From CAZDSS01 sp964508185 (GTDB lineage: Bacteria > Pseudomonadota > Alphaproteobacteria > Sphingomonadales > Govanellaceae), in the NCBI GenBank assembly GCA_964508185.1, contig CAZDSS010000012.1:1-41569 (forward strand): a DNA stretch of 41,569 nucleotides, given 5' to 3'. Below are positions 7,857 to 15,630 of this stretch, in pieces. The notes under the pieces are model-generated. The model was not told the origin of the DNA. It saw only the letters and a program-made list of their open reading frames with translations, and searched no databases. The position numbers and the translations under genes are program-made. The first letter of the stretch is position 1, and each line of letters starts with the position of its first letter.

Positions 7857-10247
7857 ATGCGTCGGCATAAAAGTATGGCCGGTTCCGTATCAATGCTGGG
7901 CCTGATGGTCCTGTCCGGCCTTGCCGTCACCCCGGTTGCCGCCCAGGCCCAGGAGCAGGTGCGCAGCGCCTCGCTCGAGGAAATCGTCGTGACCTCGCGC
8001 AAGCGCGGCGCCGAAGTGCTGCAGGACATTCCTGCGACCATTTCGGCCATCGCGGGCGATCAGCTGGAAAAGATGGGCGCGCTCAATTTCGACGATTTCG
8101 CCTATCAGGTTCCGGGCCTGACCTTCACCGATGAAGGCTCCGGCCAGAAGCGCTACGTGGTCCGCGGCATCCGCTCGGCCGGTCAGGAACAGGTGGCGGT
8201 CTATTACGACGAAGTGCCGCTTCCGGGCGTCCAGGGCGCGGGCGGCGACAGCGGCTCGCAGACCACCGACCTCAAGCTCTTCGACATGGAGCGCGTGGAA
8301 GTGCTGAAGGGCCCGCAGGGCACCACCTTCGGCGCCAACTCCCAGTCAGGCACCGTGCGCTTCATCACCCGCAAGCCGGTGATGAACGAGGTGCAGGGCC
8401 AGGTGAAGGCGGGCGCCAACAAGGTGTCGAAGGGCGACCTTGGCGCCAATGTCTACGGCATGCTGAACATGCCGCTGGTCCAGGACAAGCTGTCTCTGCG
8501 CACCGTCGCCTATTATGACCGCGAAGGCGGCTATATCGACAACGTCCGCCTCGGCGTCGACGACATCAACTGGTACGAGACGACGGGCATTCGCGCCGCG
8601 CTCCGCTTCGAGCCCACCGAAAAGCTCTCGATCGACGCCATGGCCTGGATCCAGAACCGGGATTCCGGCGGCTCCAGCCGTTACAATCCCTATCCCTCGT
8701 TCTCGGATTCGCCCGACAACCTCGACTTCCTCGACGGCTCCGGCAATCCCTGGGATGAGCTTCGCGAGATCGCCCATTTCGAGACCGGCGACCTCAAGGT
8801 CGGCGACTATACCCGCACCGACATGCCCGACGACCAGGAGATCTACAGCCTGACCTTGAACTGGGATCTCGACTGGGCGAGCCTCGTCATGGCGGGCTCC
8901 ATCTACAAGCGCGAATTCCACTTCAAGCGCGACTCCACCTGGGTGCTGATGCGTCTCGGCGTGCGGCCCGACTTCGCCCCCGGCGGCGGCGTGCGTCCGG
9001 ACTATTTCCCGGCGCTCACCGACCAGTATCAGACCATGGACCAGAAATCCTTCGAAGTCCGTCTGAATTCGAACCCCGGCACGGCCTTCCAGTGGATGGG
9101 CGGCTTCTTCTATCGTGACCGCAAGTCCTATTTCCGCAGCTTCGTGCCCGCGGTGGATCCGGTCACCGGCAAGCCCTTCGATCCCGGCACGCCTTACACC
9201 GGCTATGTGAGCGGCGCTCCCGGCGAAGGCTTCGAGGATTGCCATCCCTGCGTGACGGCGCGTGAAAACGATCGCAAGATCGAGGAAATCGCCTTCTTCG
9301 GCGAAGTGTCCTACGCCCTCAACGAGCAGTTCGAAGTGATGGCCGGCCTGCGCTGGTTCCAGGCGGACCAGTCAGACTTCGGCGTCACTAACTTCCCGTT
9401 CGCGCTCTTCGACACCGCGCCCATTCCGGAGCCCGACGCGCGGCAGTTCAAGGAAGACCAGCTCATCAAGAAGTTCCAGGTCTCCTACACCCCGACGGAC
9501 GACATGGTGTTCTACGCTCTGGCGTCCGAAGGCTATCGTCTCGGCGGCACCAACCAGCAGGGCATCGTCGCCGTACCGCTCGGCTACGAATCCGACAGCA
9601 TCTGGAACTATGAACTGGGTGCCAAGACCACCTGGTTCGACCGTCGCCTGTACCTGAACCTCGCCGCCTTCGTCATCAAGTGGGACAACCTGCAGGTGTC
9701 CGGCCGTGACCCGACGGGCGCCTTCGCCTTCATCGGCAACGCCGGCAAGGCGGAAGTCCGCGGCCTCGAAGCCGAACTGCAGGCGCGCCTCACCGAGGGC
9801 CTCGAGTTCAACGCCGGTTTCGCCTGGCTGCCCAAGCGCGAGCTGACGCAGGACCAGATCAGCGACACCATCGTGGCCCCCGGCCGCAAGGGCGACAAGC
9901 TGCCGAACATCCCGGCCTTCACGGCCAATGCGGCGGCCCAGTACAACTTCGCGACCCCGGTCGAGGGCTGGGAAGCCTTCATCCGCGGCGAGTTCAACTA
10001 TGTGGGCAAGTCGAATTCGGAACTCAACCCGACCTCGATCTTCAACCGCGTGCAGCGGTCCTATGAACTCGTGAACCTGCGCGCCGGCGCCATCAACGTG
10101 AACTCGGATCTCGACATCACCTTCTATGTGGAGAACGTGTTCGACAAGCGCGGCGACCTGCGGGTGCGGACCGAGGACTCGCTCCTGACCTTCAAGTGGA
10201 CCACCCGTCCGCGCACCGTCGGCATGGATATTTCCAAGCGGTTCTGA
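7857..10247 (+). CDS. TonB-dependent outer-membrane receptor
   Basis: Outer-membrane active transporter of 796 residues. It has a signal peptide (about 1-32, ending VAAQAQ), a TonB box EEIVVTSRKR at 41-50 and a plug domain with RYVVRGIRSAG and VEVLKGPQGTTFGANSQSGTVRFITRKP. A beta-barrel follows that ends with an aromatic residue (GMDISKRF). A strong ribosome site (AGGAGAGGAG) precedes ATG 7857. It is not a recognisable siderophore or B12 receptor: the upstream region shows no Fur box. Divergence from two exported amidohydrolases suggests an organic substrate processed in the periplasm (inference). A terminator follows at 10279. Confidence 0.93.
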   Translation: MRRHKSMAGSVSMLGLMVLSGLAVTPVAAQAQEQVRSASLEEIVVTSRKRGAEVLQDIPATISAIAGDQLEKMGALNFDDFAYQVPGLTFTDEGSGQKRYVVRGIRSAGQEQVAVYYDEVPLPGVQGAGGDSGSQTTDLKLFDMERVEVLKGPQGTTFGANSQSGTVRFITRKPVMNEVQGQVKAGANKVSKGDLGANVYGMLNMPLVQDKLSLRTVAYYDREGGYIDNVRLGVDDINWYETTGIRAALRFEPTEKLSIDAMAWIQNRDSGGSSRYNPYPSFSDSPDNLDFLDGSGNPWDELREIAHFETGDLKVGDYTRTDMPDDQEIYSLTLNWDLDWASLVMAGSIYKREFHFKRDSTWVLMRLGVRPDFAPGGGVRPDYFPALTDQYQTMDQKSFEVRLNSNPGTAFQWMGGFFYRDRKSYFRSFVPAVDPVTGKPFDPGTPYTGYVSGAPGEGFEDCHPCVTARENDRKIEEIAFFGEVSYALNEQFEVMAGLRWFQADQSDFGVTNFPFALFDTAPIPEPDARQFKEDQLIKKFQVSYTPTDDMVFYALASEGYRLGGTNQQGIVAVPLGYESDSIWNYELGAKTTWFDRRLYLNLAAFVIKWDNLQVSGRDPTGAFAFIGNAGKAEVRGLEAELQARLTEGLEFNAGFAWLPKRELTQDQISDTIVAPGRKGDKLPNIPAFTANAAAQYNFATPVEGWEAFIRGEFNYVGKSNSELNPTSIFNRVQRSYELVNLRAGAINVNSDLDITFYVENVFDKRGDLRVRTEDSLLTFKWTTRPRTVGMDISKRF

Positions 10248-10278
10248 TGCCGTGACGGCCAGGAAGGATTAAGTTATG

Positions 10279-10307
10279 AAAGGGGGCGTGGCGATACGCC
10301 CCCTTTT
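10279..10307 (+). terminator. Intrinsic terminator after the TonB-dependent receptor gene
   Basis: AAAGGGGGCGT (10279-10289) pairs with ACGCCCCCTTT (10296-10306) around a 6-nt loop, ending in TTTT. It lies about 30 bp past the receptor stop codon and just before the CDGSH-cupin gene. Confidence 0.85.
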
Positions 10308-10324
10308 CCCTTTCGGAGACAGCG

Positions 10325-11380
10325 ATGTTGAAGCCTGAGATCGCCACCACCAAGCCCTTCTACAAGGAACTGAAGCGCGGCCGGACCTATTACTGGTGCA
10401 GCTGCGGCCGCTCGAAGCGGCAGCCGTTCTGCGACGGCTCGCACCAGGGCACGGGGTTCGAGCCCGTGGCCTATACGGCGCAAGAAGACAACGAGGAAGT
10501 CCTGTTCTGCGGCTGCAAGCAGACGGGGACGGGGCCGTTCTGTGACGGCACCCACAACAATCTTCTGGGGGGCTATGCGGAGGAGGATCCCGACAGCCCC
10601 GAAAACCGCCGCGTTCCCATCCAGACGGAGAAGGACGGCCCGCGCACCGTCATCAACGGCGGCTGTTACGTGTTCTCCATCGCCGACGCGAAGATGGAGA
10701 CCCGCGGCAATCTCCGCCATTGCCTGGTGATCGGCCCCGAATTCGGCGCGCTGCACCAGTCGCAATATTATGCGGAGCTGCCGTCGGGCCGCTCGCCCGT
10801 GATCGCCTTCGGCGAACGCGACGTCATCCTGACGGTGGTCGGCGGGCATGGGGCCGTCACCATTTCGGGCCGCGACTTCGCGGTCGCGCCGACGGACGGC
10901 GTCTATGTGCGCCCCAATGAGGCCTTCAGCCTTCAGGTCACGGGCGCCGATCCCCTGAAGGTCTTCATCTCGGCGGGCCCCGGCGGCGAGATCGGCTGGC
11001 AGGACGAGATGCCCGACAATTTCGACGCGACCCAGCCGCAGCGCCTCGTGAAGGTGAATCCCGCCAAGCGCAACGCCATGGGCAAGCGCTTCTTCCAGGT
11101 GCTGGTGGACAAGAACGTGGGCTCCACCATGGTGACACAGTTCATCGGCCATATCCCCCTGTCCAAGGGCGTGCCGCACCGCCATCTCTATGAGGAGGCG
11201 CTCATCATCCTCACGGGCGGCGGTTACATGTGGACCGAAGACTGGAAGGCACCGGTCAAGGCGGGGGACGTCATCTTCCTGCCGCGCAAGCAGATCCATT
11301 CCCTGCAATGCACCGCGCCCGAGGGCATGGACGTGGTCGGCGTGATCTATCCGGGCGACAATCCAAGCATCAATTACTGA
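10325..11380 (+). CDS. Tandem CDGSH iron-sulfur / bicupin fusion protein
   Basis: A 351-residue cytoplasmic-looking protein with an unusual domain order. Two complete CDGSH-type 2Fe-2S sites come first: C25, C27, C36 and H40 (CSCGRSKRQPFCDGSH), then C62, C64, C73 and H77 (CGCKQTGTGPFCDGTH). A first cupin-like domain spans about residues 100-225 and shows no obvious metal-binding His cluster. A second cupin (about 265-345) has the metal motif in GVPHRHLYEEALIILTGGG (H285, H287, Glu nearby) and a distal His at about 325 (RKQIHSLQC). The C-terminal half resembles bicupins such as ureidoglycine aminohydrolase only in architecture; I would not assign that reaction. A terminator separates it from the receptor gene, so it has its own promoter or relies on read-through. 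Confidence 0.85.
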   Translation: MLKPEIATTKPFYKELKRGRTYYWCSCGRSKRQPFCDGSHQGTGFEPVAYTAQEDNEEVLFCGCKQTGTGPFCDGTHNNLLGGYAEEDPDSPENRRVPIQTEKDGPRTVINGGCYVFSIADAKMETRGNLRHCLVIGPEFGALHQSQYYAELPSGRSPVIAFGERDVILTVVGGHGAVTISGRDFAVAPTDGVYVRPNEAFSLQVTGADPLKVFISAGPGGEIGWQDEMPDNFDATQPQRLVKVNPAKRNAMGKRFFQVLVDKNVGSTMVTQFIGHIPLSKGVPHRHLYEEALIILTGGGYMWTEDWKAPVKAGDVIFLPRKQIHSLQCTAPEGMDVVGVIYPGDNPSINY

Positions 11381-11405
11381 CGCCCCCTACGGCAGACGTG
11401 CAAAA

Positions 11406-11440
11406 AAAAGACCGGGGCCCTCAAGGGGCCCCGGTCTTTT
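11406..11440. terminator. Bidirectional intrinsic terminator
   Basis: A perfect 15-bp stem (11406-11420 with 11426-11440, core GACCGGGGCCC) has a 5-nt loop, an A-run on the left and a T-run on the right. It sits between the convergent CDGSH-cupin and class-V PLP enzyme genes and can serve both. Confidence 0.92.
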
Positions 11441-11463
11441 CGTGTCCTGCGCGCGGCGGAGGA

Positions 11464-12615
11464 TCAGGCGATCAGGTCGCGATTGGCTTTCAACCCTTCG
11501 ATGAGCGCCTCGATATCGTCCTCGTTGTTGTAGAAATGGAAGGACGCGCGCACATTGCCGTCGCGGTGGGAGGTGACGATGTCCCGCTCCGCCAGCCGGT
11601 CCACCAGCTCGCTGTCCTTCCTGGCGCGGATCATCACCGTGGGGCCGCGTTTCGCATCCTCGCGCGGATTGTCGATGGCGAAGCCCTCCTCATCCAGCCG
11701 CTCCATGCAGCGGCGGGTAAGCGCCCGCACGCGCGCCGCGGCATTGGGCACGCCCACATCGAGAAGGAGCCGGAGCCCCGCTTCCGCCGCATAGCAGTTG
11801 GGAACGGCGGGTGTCCCCGCCTCGAACCGCCGGGCCGAAGGGGCGGGGTCGTTGACGCGGATGTTCATGGCGCCGATGTCGCGCTGGGCGAACCAGCCCG
11901 AGACGGTGGGGACGAGGTCCTCGACGAGGCTCCCCCGGGCATAGAGATAGCCGATGCCCGCGGTTCCGAGGAGGTATTTGAGCATGCCGCCCACCACGAA
12001 ATCCACGTCCAGCGCCTTGACGTCGATCTCCTCCGCGCCCGCCGCCTGGTAGCTGTCCACCAGCACGAGCGCGCCCTTGGCGTGGGCGAGGCGGGCGATC
12101 CCGGCGATGTCGAGCTTGGCGCCGTTGCGGTAGCAGACATGGGTCACCGCCACGATCTTCGTATGCTCGTCGATCGCCCGCTCGAAATGCTCGAGCGGGA
12201 TATAGCCGTCCGCCGCCGGGGGCACATGGATCACCCGCGCGCCGCGCTTTTCCTGGGCGTGCCAGATCTGGCCGTTGGTCGGGAATTCGAAGTCGCTGGT
12301 GACCACCTTGTTGCGGGAGCCGGTGAAGTCGAGCGCGCTCGCGACGGAATTGATCCCGGCGGACGCCGAGGCGGTAATCGCAATCTCGTCTTCATGGGCA
12401 TTGAAAAGCTGCGCCATCAGGGCGCGCACGGCGTCGCTCTTCTCGACCCACCAGTCCCAGTCCGCGCCCTTCTCGAGCCGCCGCTCGAGATAGGATTCGA
12501 ACGCCGCCTTCACGGACCTGGCGAGGGCGCCGTAGGAGCCGCTGTTGAGATAGGTCTTCCGGGCGAGGACCGGAAATTCCCGACGCAAAGCCTCGAAATC
12601 CAGGGGGTCGTTCAT
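11464..12615 (-). CDS. Class-V aminotransferase-fold PLP enzyme
   Basis: A PLP-dependent enzyme of the class-V fold (cysteine desulfurase / kynureninase / isopenicillin-N-epimerase-like superfamily), 383 residues. Seen: the N-terminal YLNSGSYGALARSVKAAFESYL, the cofactor Asp and Gln in ALVLVDSYQAAGA, the candidate Schiff-base Lys in VVGGMLKYLLGTAGIGYLY, and RFEAGTPAVPNCYAAEAGLRLLLDVG. It lacks the Cys-containing loop expected of a cysteine desulfurase, so an aminotransferase, lyase or racemase acting on an amino acid is more likely; the exact reaction is unknown. I chose ATG 12615; a GTG at 12654 is in frame but lacks a ribosome site. It follows the NSS transporter gene on the same strand after about 80 bp, and co-function with that symporter is inferred. 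Confidence 0.8.
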   Translation of the reverse strand: MNDPLDFEALRREFPVLARKTYLNSGSYGALARSVKAAFESYLERRLEKGADWDWWVEKSDAVRALMAQLFNAHEDEIAITASASAGINSVASALDFTGSRNKVVTSDFEFPTNGQIWHAQEKRGARVIHVPPAADGYIPLEHFERAIDEHTKIVAVTHVCYRNGAKLDIAGIARLAHAKGALVLVDSYQAAGAEEIDVKALDVDFVVGGMLKYLLGTAGIGYLYARGSLVEDLVPTVSGWFAQRDIGAMNIRVNDPAPSARRFEAGTPAVPNCYAAEAGLRLLLDVGVPNAAARVRALTRRCMERLDEEGFAIDNPREDAKRGPTVMIRARKDSELVDRLAERDIVTSHRDGNVRASFHFYNNEDDIEALIEGLKANRDLIA

Positions 12616-12695
12616 GCGCACATCTCGATCAGATAAATTTGCATCATCTTTCACATGAATATGAATATAACCGCCGTTCCTGTCAATGGCGGCGG

Positions 12696-14084
12696 TCAGT
12701 ACCAGAGATCGATCATGATGCCGAGAATGGCGAGCGGCGCGATCACCGCGATGATGAAGCGCCAGCCGCGGAAGCGCAGGCCGCGCCCGATCCTCAGCTC
12801 TTCCTCGCTGATGTCGCGCCGCAGCGCCCAGGCGACGAAGAGGGCGATGAGCAACGCATTGGCCGGCAGCAGGAAGTTGGCGATGACGAAATCGATCGTC
12901 TCGAAGGCCGTGCGGTTGGCGAAGGGCTCAAGCCAGCCGAGGGGATGGAAATCCTTCAGGGCATTGAAGGACAGGACCGACGGCAGGCCGACGATCCAGG
13001 TCACGATCCCGGCGAGCACGGTGAGCTTCGCGCGGCCGATGGAGAAGCGTTCCTGCAGCCAGGCGACGGTGGGCTCCAGCATGCCGATCGCCGTGGTGAA
13101 GCCCGCGAAGAACACCAGGGTGAAGAACAGAAGGCCGATGAGGTGGCCCCCCGGCATGTTGCCGAAGGCGACGGGCAGGGTGATGAAGGTCAGCGTCGGC
13201 CCCTCGCCGGGATTGAGCCCGAAATGGAAGACGATGGGGAAGATCGCGAGCCCCGCCATGATGGAGGTGAAGATCACCGAGCCGCAGATGATCCCGGCCG
13301 ACTGGGGAAGCGAGATGTTCTTCGGCAGATAGGCGCTGTAGGTCATCATCACGCCGACGCCGATGGCGGTGGAGTAGAACGCCTGGCCCATGGCCATCAG
13401 CACCACCTCGGTGGTGATGCGCGAGAAATCCGGCATGAACAGGAAGCGCGCCCCGGCCGAGAGATCAAGCGCCACGGCGTTGTAGATCACGAGCCCGACG
13501 AGGATCGCGAAAAGCGCCGGCATCATGATCTTGGACACCCGTTCGATGCCGCGATTGACGCCGCGGCTCACGATCCAGACGGTGAGCGCGATGAAGCCCG
13601 CATGGAGCAGGATCTGGCGCGGGACGCTGAGCGTCAGATCGCTGAACATGGCGAGGGAGTCGGCGGATTCGAAGCCCTCGAAGCGGTTGAGGGCGGCAAG
13701 GCCCACATAATCCATGACCCAGCTTGCAACCACGGCGTAATAGCTCAACCCCATGAAGGGGATGAAGATGCTGAGCCAGCCGATGACCCGCCAGCCGTTC
13801 CACAGCTTGTGCTGCCGCACCAGGCTGTTCATGCTCTCGATGGCGCTGCCGCCGCCGCGGCGGCCGATCACCATCTCGGCGGCCATGATCGGAACGCACA
13901 GGAGCGCGACGAAGAAGATGTAAATGGCGATGAAGGCGCCGCCCCCGTTGACGCCCACCACATAGGGAAAACGCCACAGACTGCCGAGGCCCACCGCGGC
14001 GCCCACGGCGGCGAAGATGAAGGCCAGCCGCGAGCTCCAGATTTCATGGCCGGGGGCTCCCCCGAGATCGCTGTTTTCGGACAC
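12696..14084 (-). CDS. Sodium-dependent transporter of the NSS (SNF/LeuT) family
   Basis: A neurotransmitter:sodium-symporter-type protein of 462 residues that takes up an amino acid or related compound with sodium. The family signature lies in TM1: AAVGAAVGLGSLWRFPYVV, followed by NGGGAFIAIYIFFVALLCVPIMAAE (TM2 region). About eleven to twelve hydrophobic helices are present. The unwound GLGSLWRFP segment of the substrate site is intact. No substrate can be assigned by eye. It is probably co-transcribed with the downstream class-V PLP enzyme. It is divergent from marR across about 300 bp containing a perfect palindrome, so MarR control is possible. Confidence 0.93.
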   Translation of the reverse strand: MSENSDLGGAPGHEIWSSRLAFIFAAVGAAVGLGSLWRFPYVVGVNGGGAFIAIYIFFVALLCVPIMAAEMVIGRRGGGSAIESMNSLVRQHKLWNGWRVIGWLSIFIPFMGLSYYAVVASWVMDYVGLAALNRFEGFESADSLAMFSDLTLSVPRQILLHAGFIALTVWIVSRGVNRGIERVSKIMMPALFAILVGLVIYNAVALDLSAGARFLFMPDFSRITTEVVLMAMGQAFYSTAIGVGVMMTYSAYLPKNISLPQSAGIICGSVIFTSIMAGLAIFPIVFHFGLNPGEGPTLTFITLPVAFGNMPGGHLIGLLFFTLVFFAGFTTAIGMLEPTVAWLQERFSIGRAKLTVLAGIVTWIVGLPSVLSFNALKDFHPLGWLEPFANRTAFETIDFVIANFLLPANALLIALFVAWALRRDISEEELRIGRGLRFRGWRFIIAVIAPLAILGIMIDLWY

Positions 14085-14252
14085 TTGCTGTACGCTCCCA
14101 GAGCTTTAGGCGCCTGCCTCCTGCGGGCAGGGCTCGGTGATTTTGATGGGTTATAGCTTACAATATATATGATAATGAATTAAAATCTATTTGATCCCGC
14201 AGGCGGCCAGGGCGGATATGCGACGTCCGGCCTGCGTCGCGCAGGTTTCATT

Positions 14253-14268
14253 CATATTCGCGAATATG
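14253..14268. promoter_or_regulatory. Perfect 16-bp palindrome, candidate MarR operator
   Basis: CATATTCGCGAATATG is an exact palindrome; the outermost pair 14251/14270 also matches. Length and symmetry are typical of MarR operators. It lies 119 bp before marR and 169 bp before the divergent NSS transporter gene. A half-site-like TTCATATTC also occurs on the minus strand near 12660, ahead of the class-V PLP enzyme gene. Confidence 0.6.
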
Positions 14269-14340
14269 GAAAAGGATTTGAAAAGATTCCATTTCAGATT
14301 ATGCGTGTTGCGCCGCTTGTCACACGGGGTTACTGGGGGC

Positions 14341-14357
14341 AGGCCGTCCGACGGCCT
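14341..14357. promoter_or_regulatory. Short dyad just upstream of marR
   Basis: AGGCCGT (14341-14347) and ACGGCCT (14351-14357) are exact reverse complements with a 3-nt gap. The dyad lies 30 bp before the chosen marR start. It could be a second operator or a leader hairpin; the GC content makes chance more likely than for the 14253 palindrome. Confidence 0.3.
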
Positions 14358-14386
14358 GATTCGCGATGCAGGGATTGAAAGACGCT

Positions 14387-14836
14387 ATGACTGAACGGCA
14401 AGGCGACGGCTGGCTGCAGAACTACATTCCCTATCTGCTCTACCGCGCCACCAACAAGCTCAATTCCCGGCTTCTCACGCGGCTGCGGCAGATGAAGATC
14501 AATCCGTCGCAGTGGCGCGTGCTCAGCGTGCTCAAGGCCTACGGCACCCTGAGCGTCAGCGAGATCGTGGAATACACGCTCATGGAGCAGCCGACGGTGA
14601 GCCGCGTCGTCGCCCAGCTCGAACAGGAAGGGCGGGTGATCCGCGCCGCCTCCACCGCCGACAGCCGGGTGACCCGGGTGAGCCTGACCGACGCCGGGAT
14701 CGAGGCCTTCAACGCCATCATCCCCGCCGCGCTCCGCCATCAGGAGCTCGCCCTGCAACAACTCACGCCGGAAGAGATCAAGACCCTCACCGAGATCTTG
14801 AGCAAGATCGAGCGCAATATAGAATTGTACGCCTGA
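14387..14836 (+). CDS. MarR family transcriptional regulator
   Basis: A winged-helix repressor of 149 residues. The core reads NPSQWRVLSVLKAYGTLSVSEIVEYTLMEQPTVSRVVAQLEQEGRVIRAASTADSR, with the recognition helix around QPTVSRVVAQLE and the wing around ASTADSRVTRVSLTDAG. Flanking helices provide dimerisation. MarR proteins usually repress their own gene and a neighbour and release DNA on binding small aromatic ligands. I chose ATG 14387; an in-frame ATG at 14366 would add seven residues and neither has a strong ribosome site. The VOC gene follows after 51 bp on the same strand. The palindrome at 14253-14268 is the likely operator. Confidence 0.9.
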   Translation: MTERQGDGWLQNYIPYLLYRATNKLNSRLLTRLRQMKINPSQWRVLSVLKAYGTLSVSEIVEYTLMEQPTVSRVVAQLEQEGRVIRAASTADSRVTRVSLTDAGIEAFNAIIPAALRHQELALQQLTPEEIKTLTEILSKIERNIELYA

Positions 14837-14887
14837 CGGTCGCGGCCTCCCCTGAAGGGGACGGCGGCCAGGAGGGAGGAACGCCCG

Positions 14888-15367
14888 GTGCGTATCGCCG
14901 GGCGCATAAGAGGTGCGCGGATGGGCGAGGATGCGGCTGTGGTGCAGATGGGCGCGAAGGATGCGGGCGCGGACGCGCCCCGGATCGGCGCCGCCACCTT
15001 CTTTCTCTATTACGCCGACCTCCGCGCCGCCATCCGCTGGTACGCGCGGCATCTGGGGCTCGTCCCCGTCTTTGACGACGGCTGGGTCGCGATCCTCGGC
15101 CGCGAGGGCACGGCCATCAATCTCGGCCTCGTCAACGGCACCGACGGCAGCCATCGGCTGACCGCCCAGAGCGACAAGGCGGCGCTCATCGCCTTCGAGA
15201 CCCCCGACCTCGAATCCTGGTACGAACGCCTCTCGGCCGAGCCCGAAGTCACCCTCCACCGCCCCATCTCCGTCGGCGCCAAGGGGCATACCGAAATGTT
15301 CCAGATCCTCGATCCCGGCGGATATATCGTGGAATTCTACAGGTGGCGAAAGGCGGCGGACGCTTGA
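14888..15367 (+). CDS. VOC (glyoxalase/bleomycin-resistance fold) protein
   Basis: A 159-residue vicinal-oxygen-chelate protein with paired beta-alpha-beta-beta-beta modules: FFLYYADLRAAIRWYARHLGLVPVFDDGWVAILG, then the C-terminal GHTEMFQILDPGGYIVEFYRW ending in the conserved Glu. The first metal His is not evident, so it may bind or sequester a ligand rather than be a classical glyoxalase. The GTG at 14888 has an excellent ribosome site (GGAGGGAGG, 8 nt away); an ATG at 14921 with GAGG is the alternative. It lies directly behind marR and is probably co-regulated, consistent with a role in coping with a small toxic compound (inference). Confidence 0.8.
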   Translation: MRIAGRIRGARMGEDAAVVQMGAKDAGADAPRIGAATFFLYYADLRAAIRWYARHLGLVPVFDDGWVAILGREGTAINLGLVNGTDGSHRLTAQSDKAALIAFETPDLESWYERLSAEPEVTLHRPISVGAKGHTEMFQILDPGGYIVEFYRWRKAADA

Positions 15368-15376
15368 AGGCGCATA

Positions 15377-15550
15377 TCACCGCGTGCGCATCATATTGGA
15401 CAGCCAAAGCAGAGCTACGAAGAGGAGCACAAACGGCCAGCCTTCGTAGACCGTGATGGCGTATGCGGCCAAGGCGAGTCCGGCGATTACGAAGAGAAGT
15501 ATCGTGCATTCAACGCGCATCTGTTTTCGACGCCGCTGCCGCCGGTCCAT
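15377..15550 (-). CDS. Small two-helix membrane protein
   Basis: A predicted 57-residue protein: a basic N-terminus (MDRRQRRRKQMRVE), a helix CTILLFVIAGLALAAYAITV and a second helix GWPFVLLFVALLWLSNMM ending in RTR. The positive-inside rule puts both ends in the cytoplasm. ATG 15550 has GGGGAG 8 nt upstream; an earlier in-frame ATG at 15580 falls inside a dyad and lacks a ribosome site. It is convergent with the VOC gene and lies downstream of the ABC exporter operon, 80 bp away on the same strand. I do not recognise a family. Confidence 0.6.
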   Translation of the reverse strand: MDRRQRRRKQMRVECTILLFVIAGLALAAYAITVYEGWPFVLLFVALLWLSNMMRTR

Positions 15551-15572
15551 TCCCAATCTCCCCAGATAATAG

Positions 15573-15598
15573 TTTTGCATAAAATACAATATGCAAAA
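15573..15598. promoter_or_regulatory. 26-bp dyad upstream of the two-helix mini-protein gene
   Basis: TTTTGCATA (15573-15581) and TATGCAAAA (15590-15598) are perfect 9-bp inverted arms with an 8-bp AT-rich spacer. The dyad lies 23-48 bp upstream of ATG 15550, over the expected promoter of that gene. It is a probable operator; the regulator is unknown. Confidence 0.5.
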
Positions 15599-15630
15599 AT
15601 GGTTGCCAGAGGCAAGCCGTGTCGAATTCA

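Larger units (their letters stand above)
14085..14386. other. Regulatory region between the NSS transporter gene and marR
   Basis: About 300 bp without a gene. It holds an AT-rich tract at 14156-14193 near the NSS transporter promoter, a perfect 16-bp palindrome (14253-14268) and a GC-rich dyad (14341-14357) just before marR. A weak plus-strand promoter TTGAAA (14278-14283) with TATGCG (14300-14305) is possible. I see no RNA gene. Confidence 0.5.

Noticed and set aside
11464..12615. Calling the class-V PLP enzyme a cysteine desulfurase or ureidoglycine aminotransferase
   Set aside because: The Cys loop of desulfurases is not evident and nothing specific to ureidoglycine enzymes is visible. 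The neighbouring bicupin only superficially suggests a ureide pathway.
14156..14193. GATAATGAATTAAAATC as a second Fur box upstream of the NSS symporter gene
   Set aside because: Only the left half resembles the consensus; the right half does not pair, so it looks like an AT-rich promoter tract.
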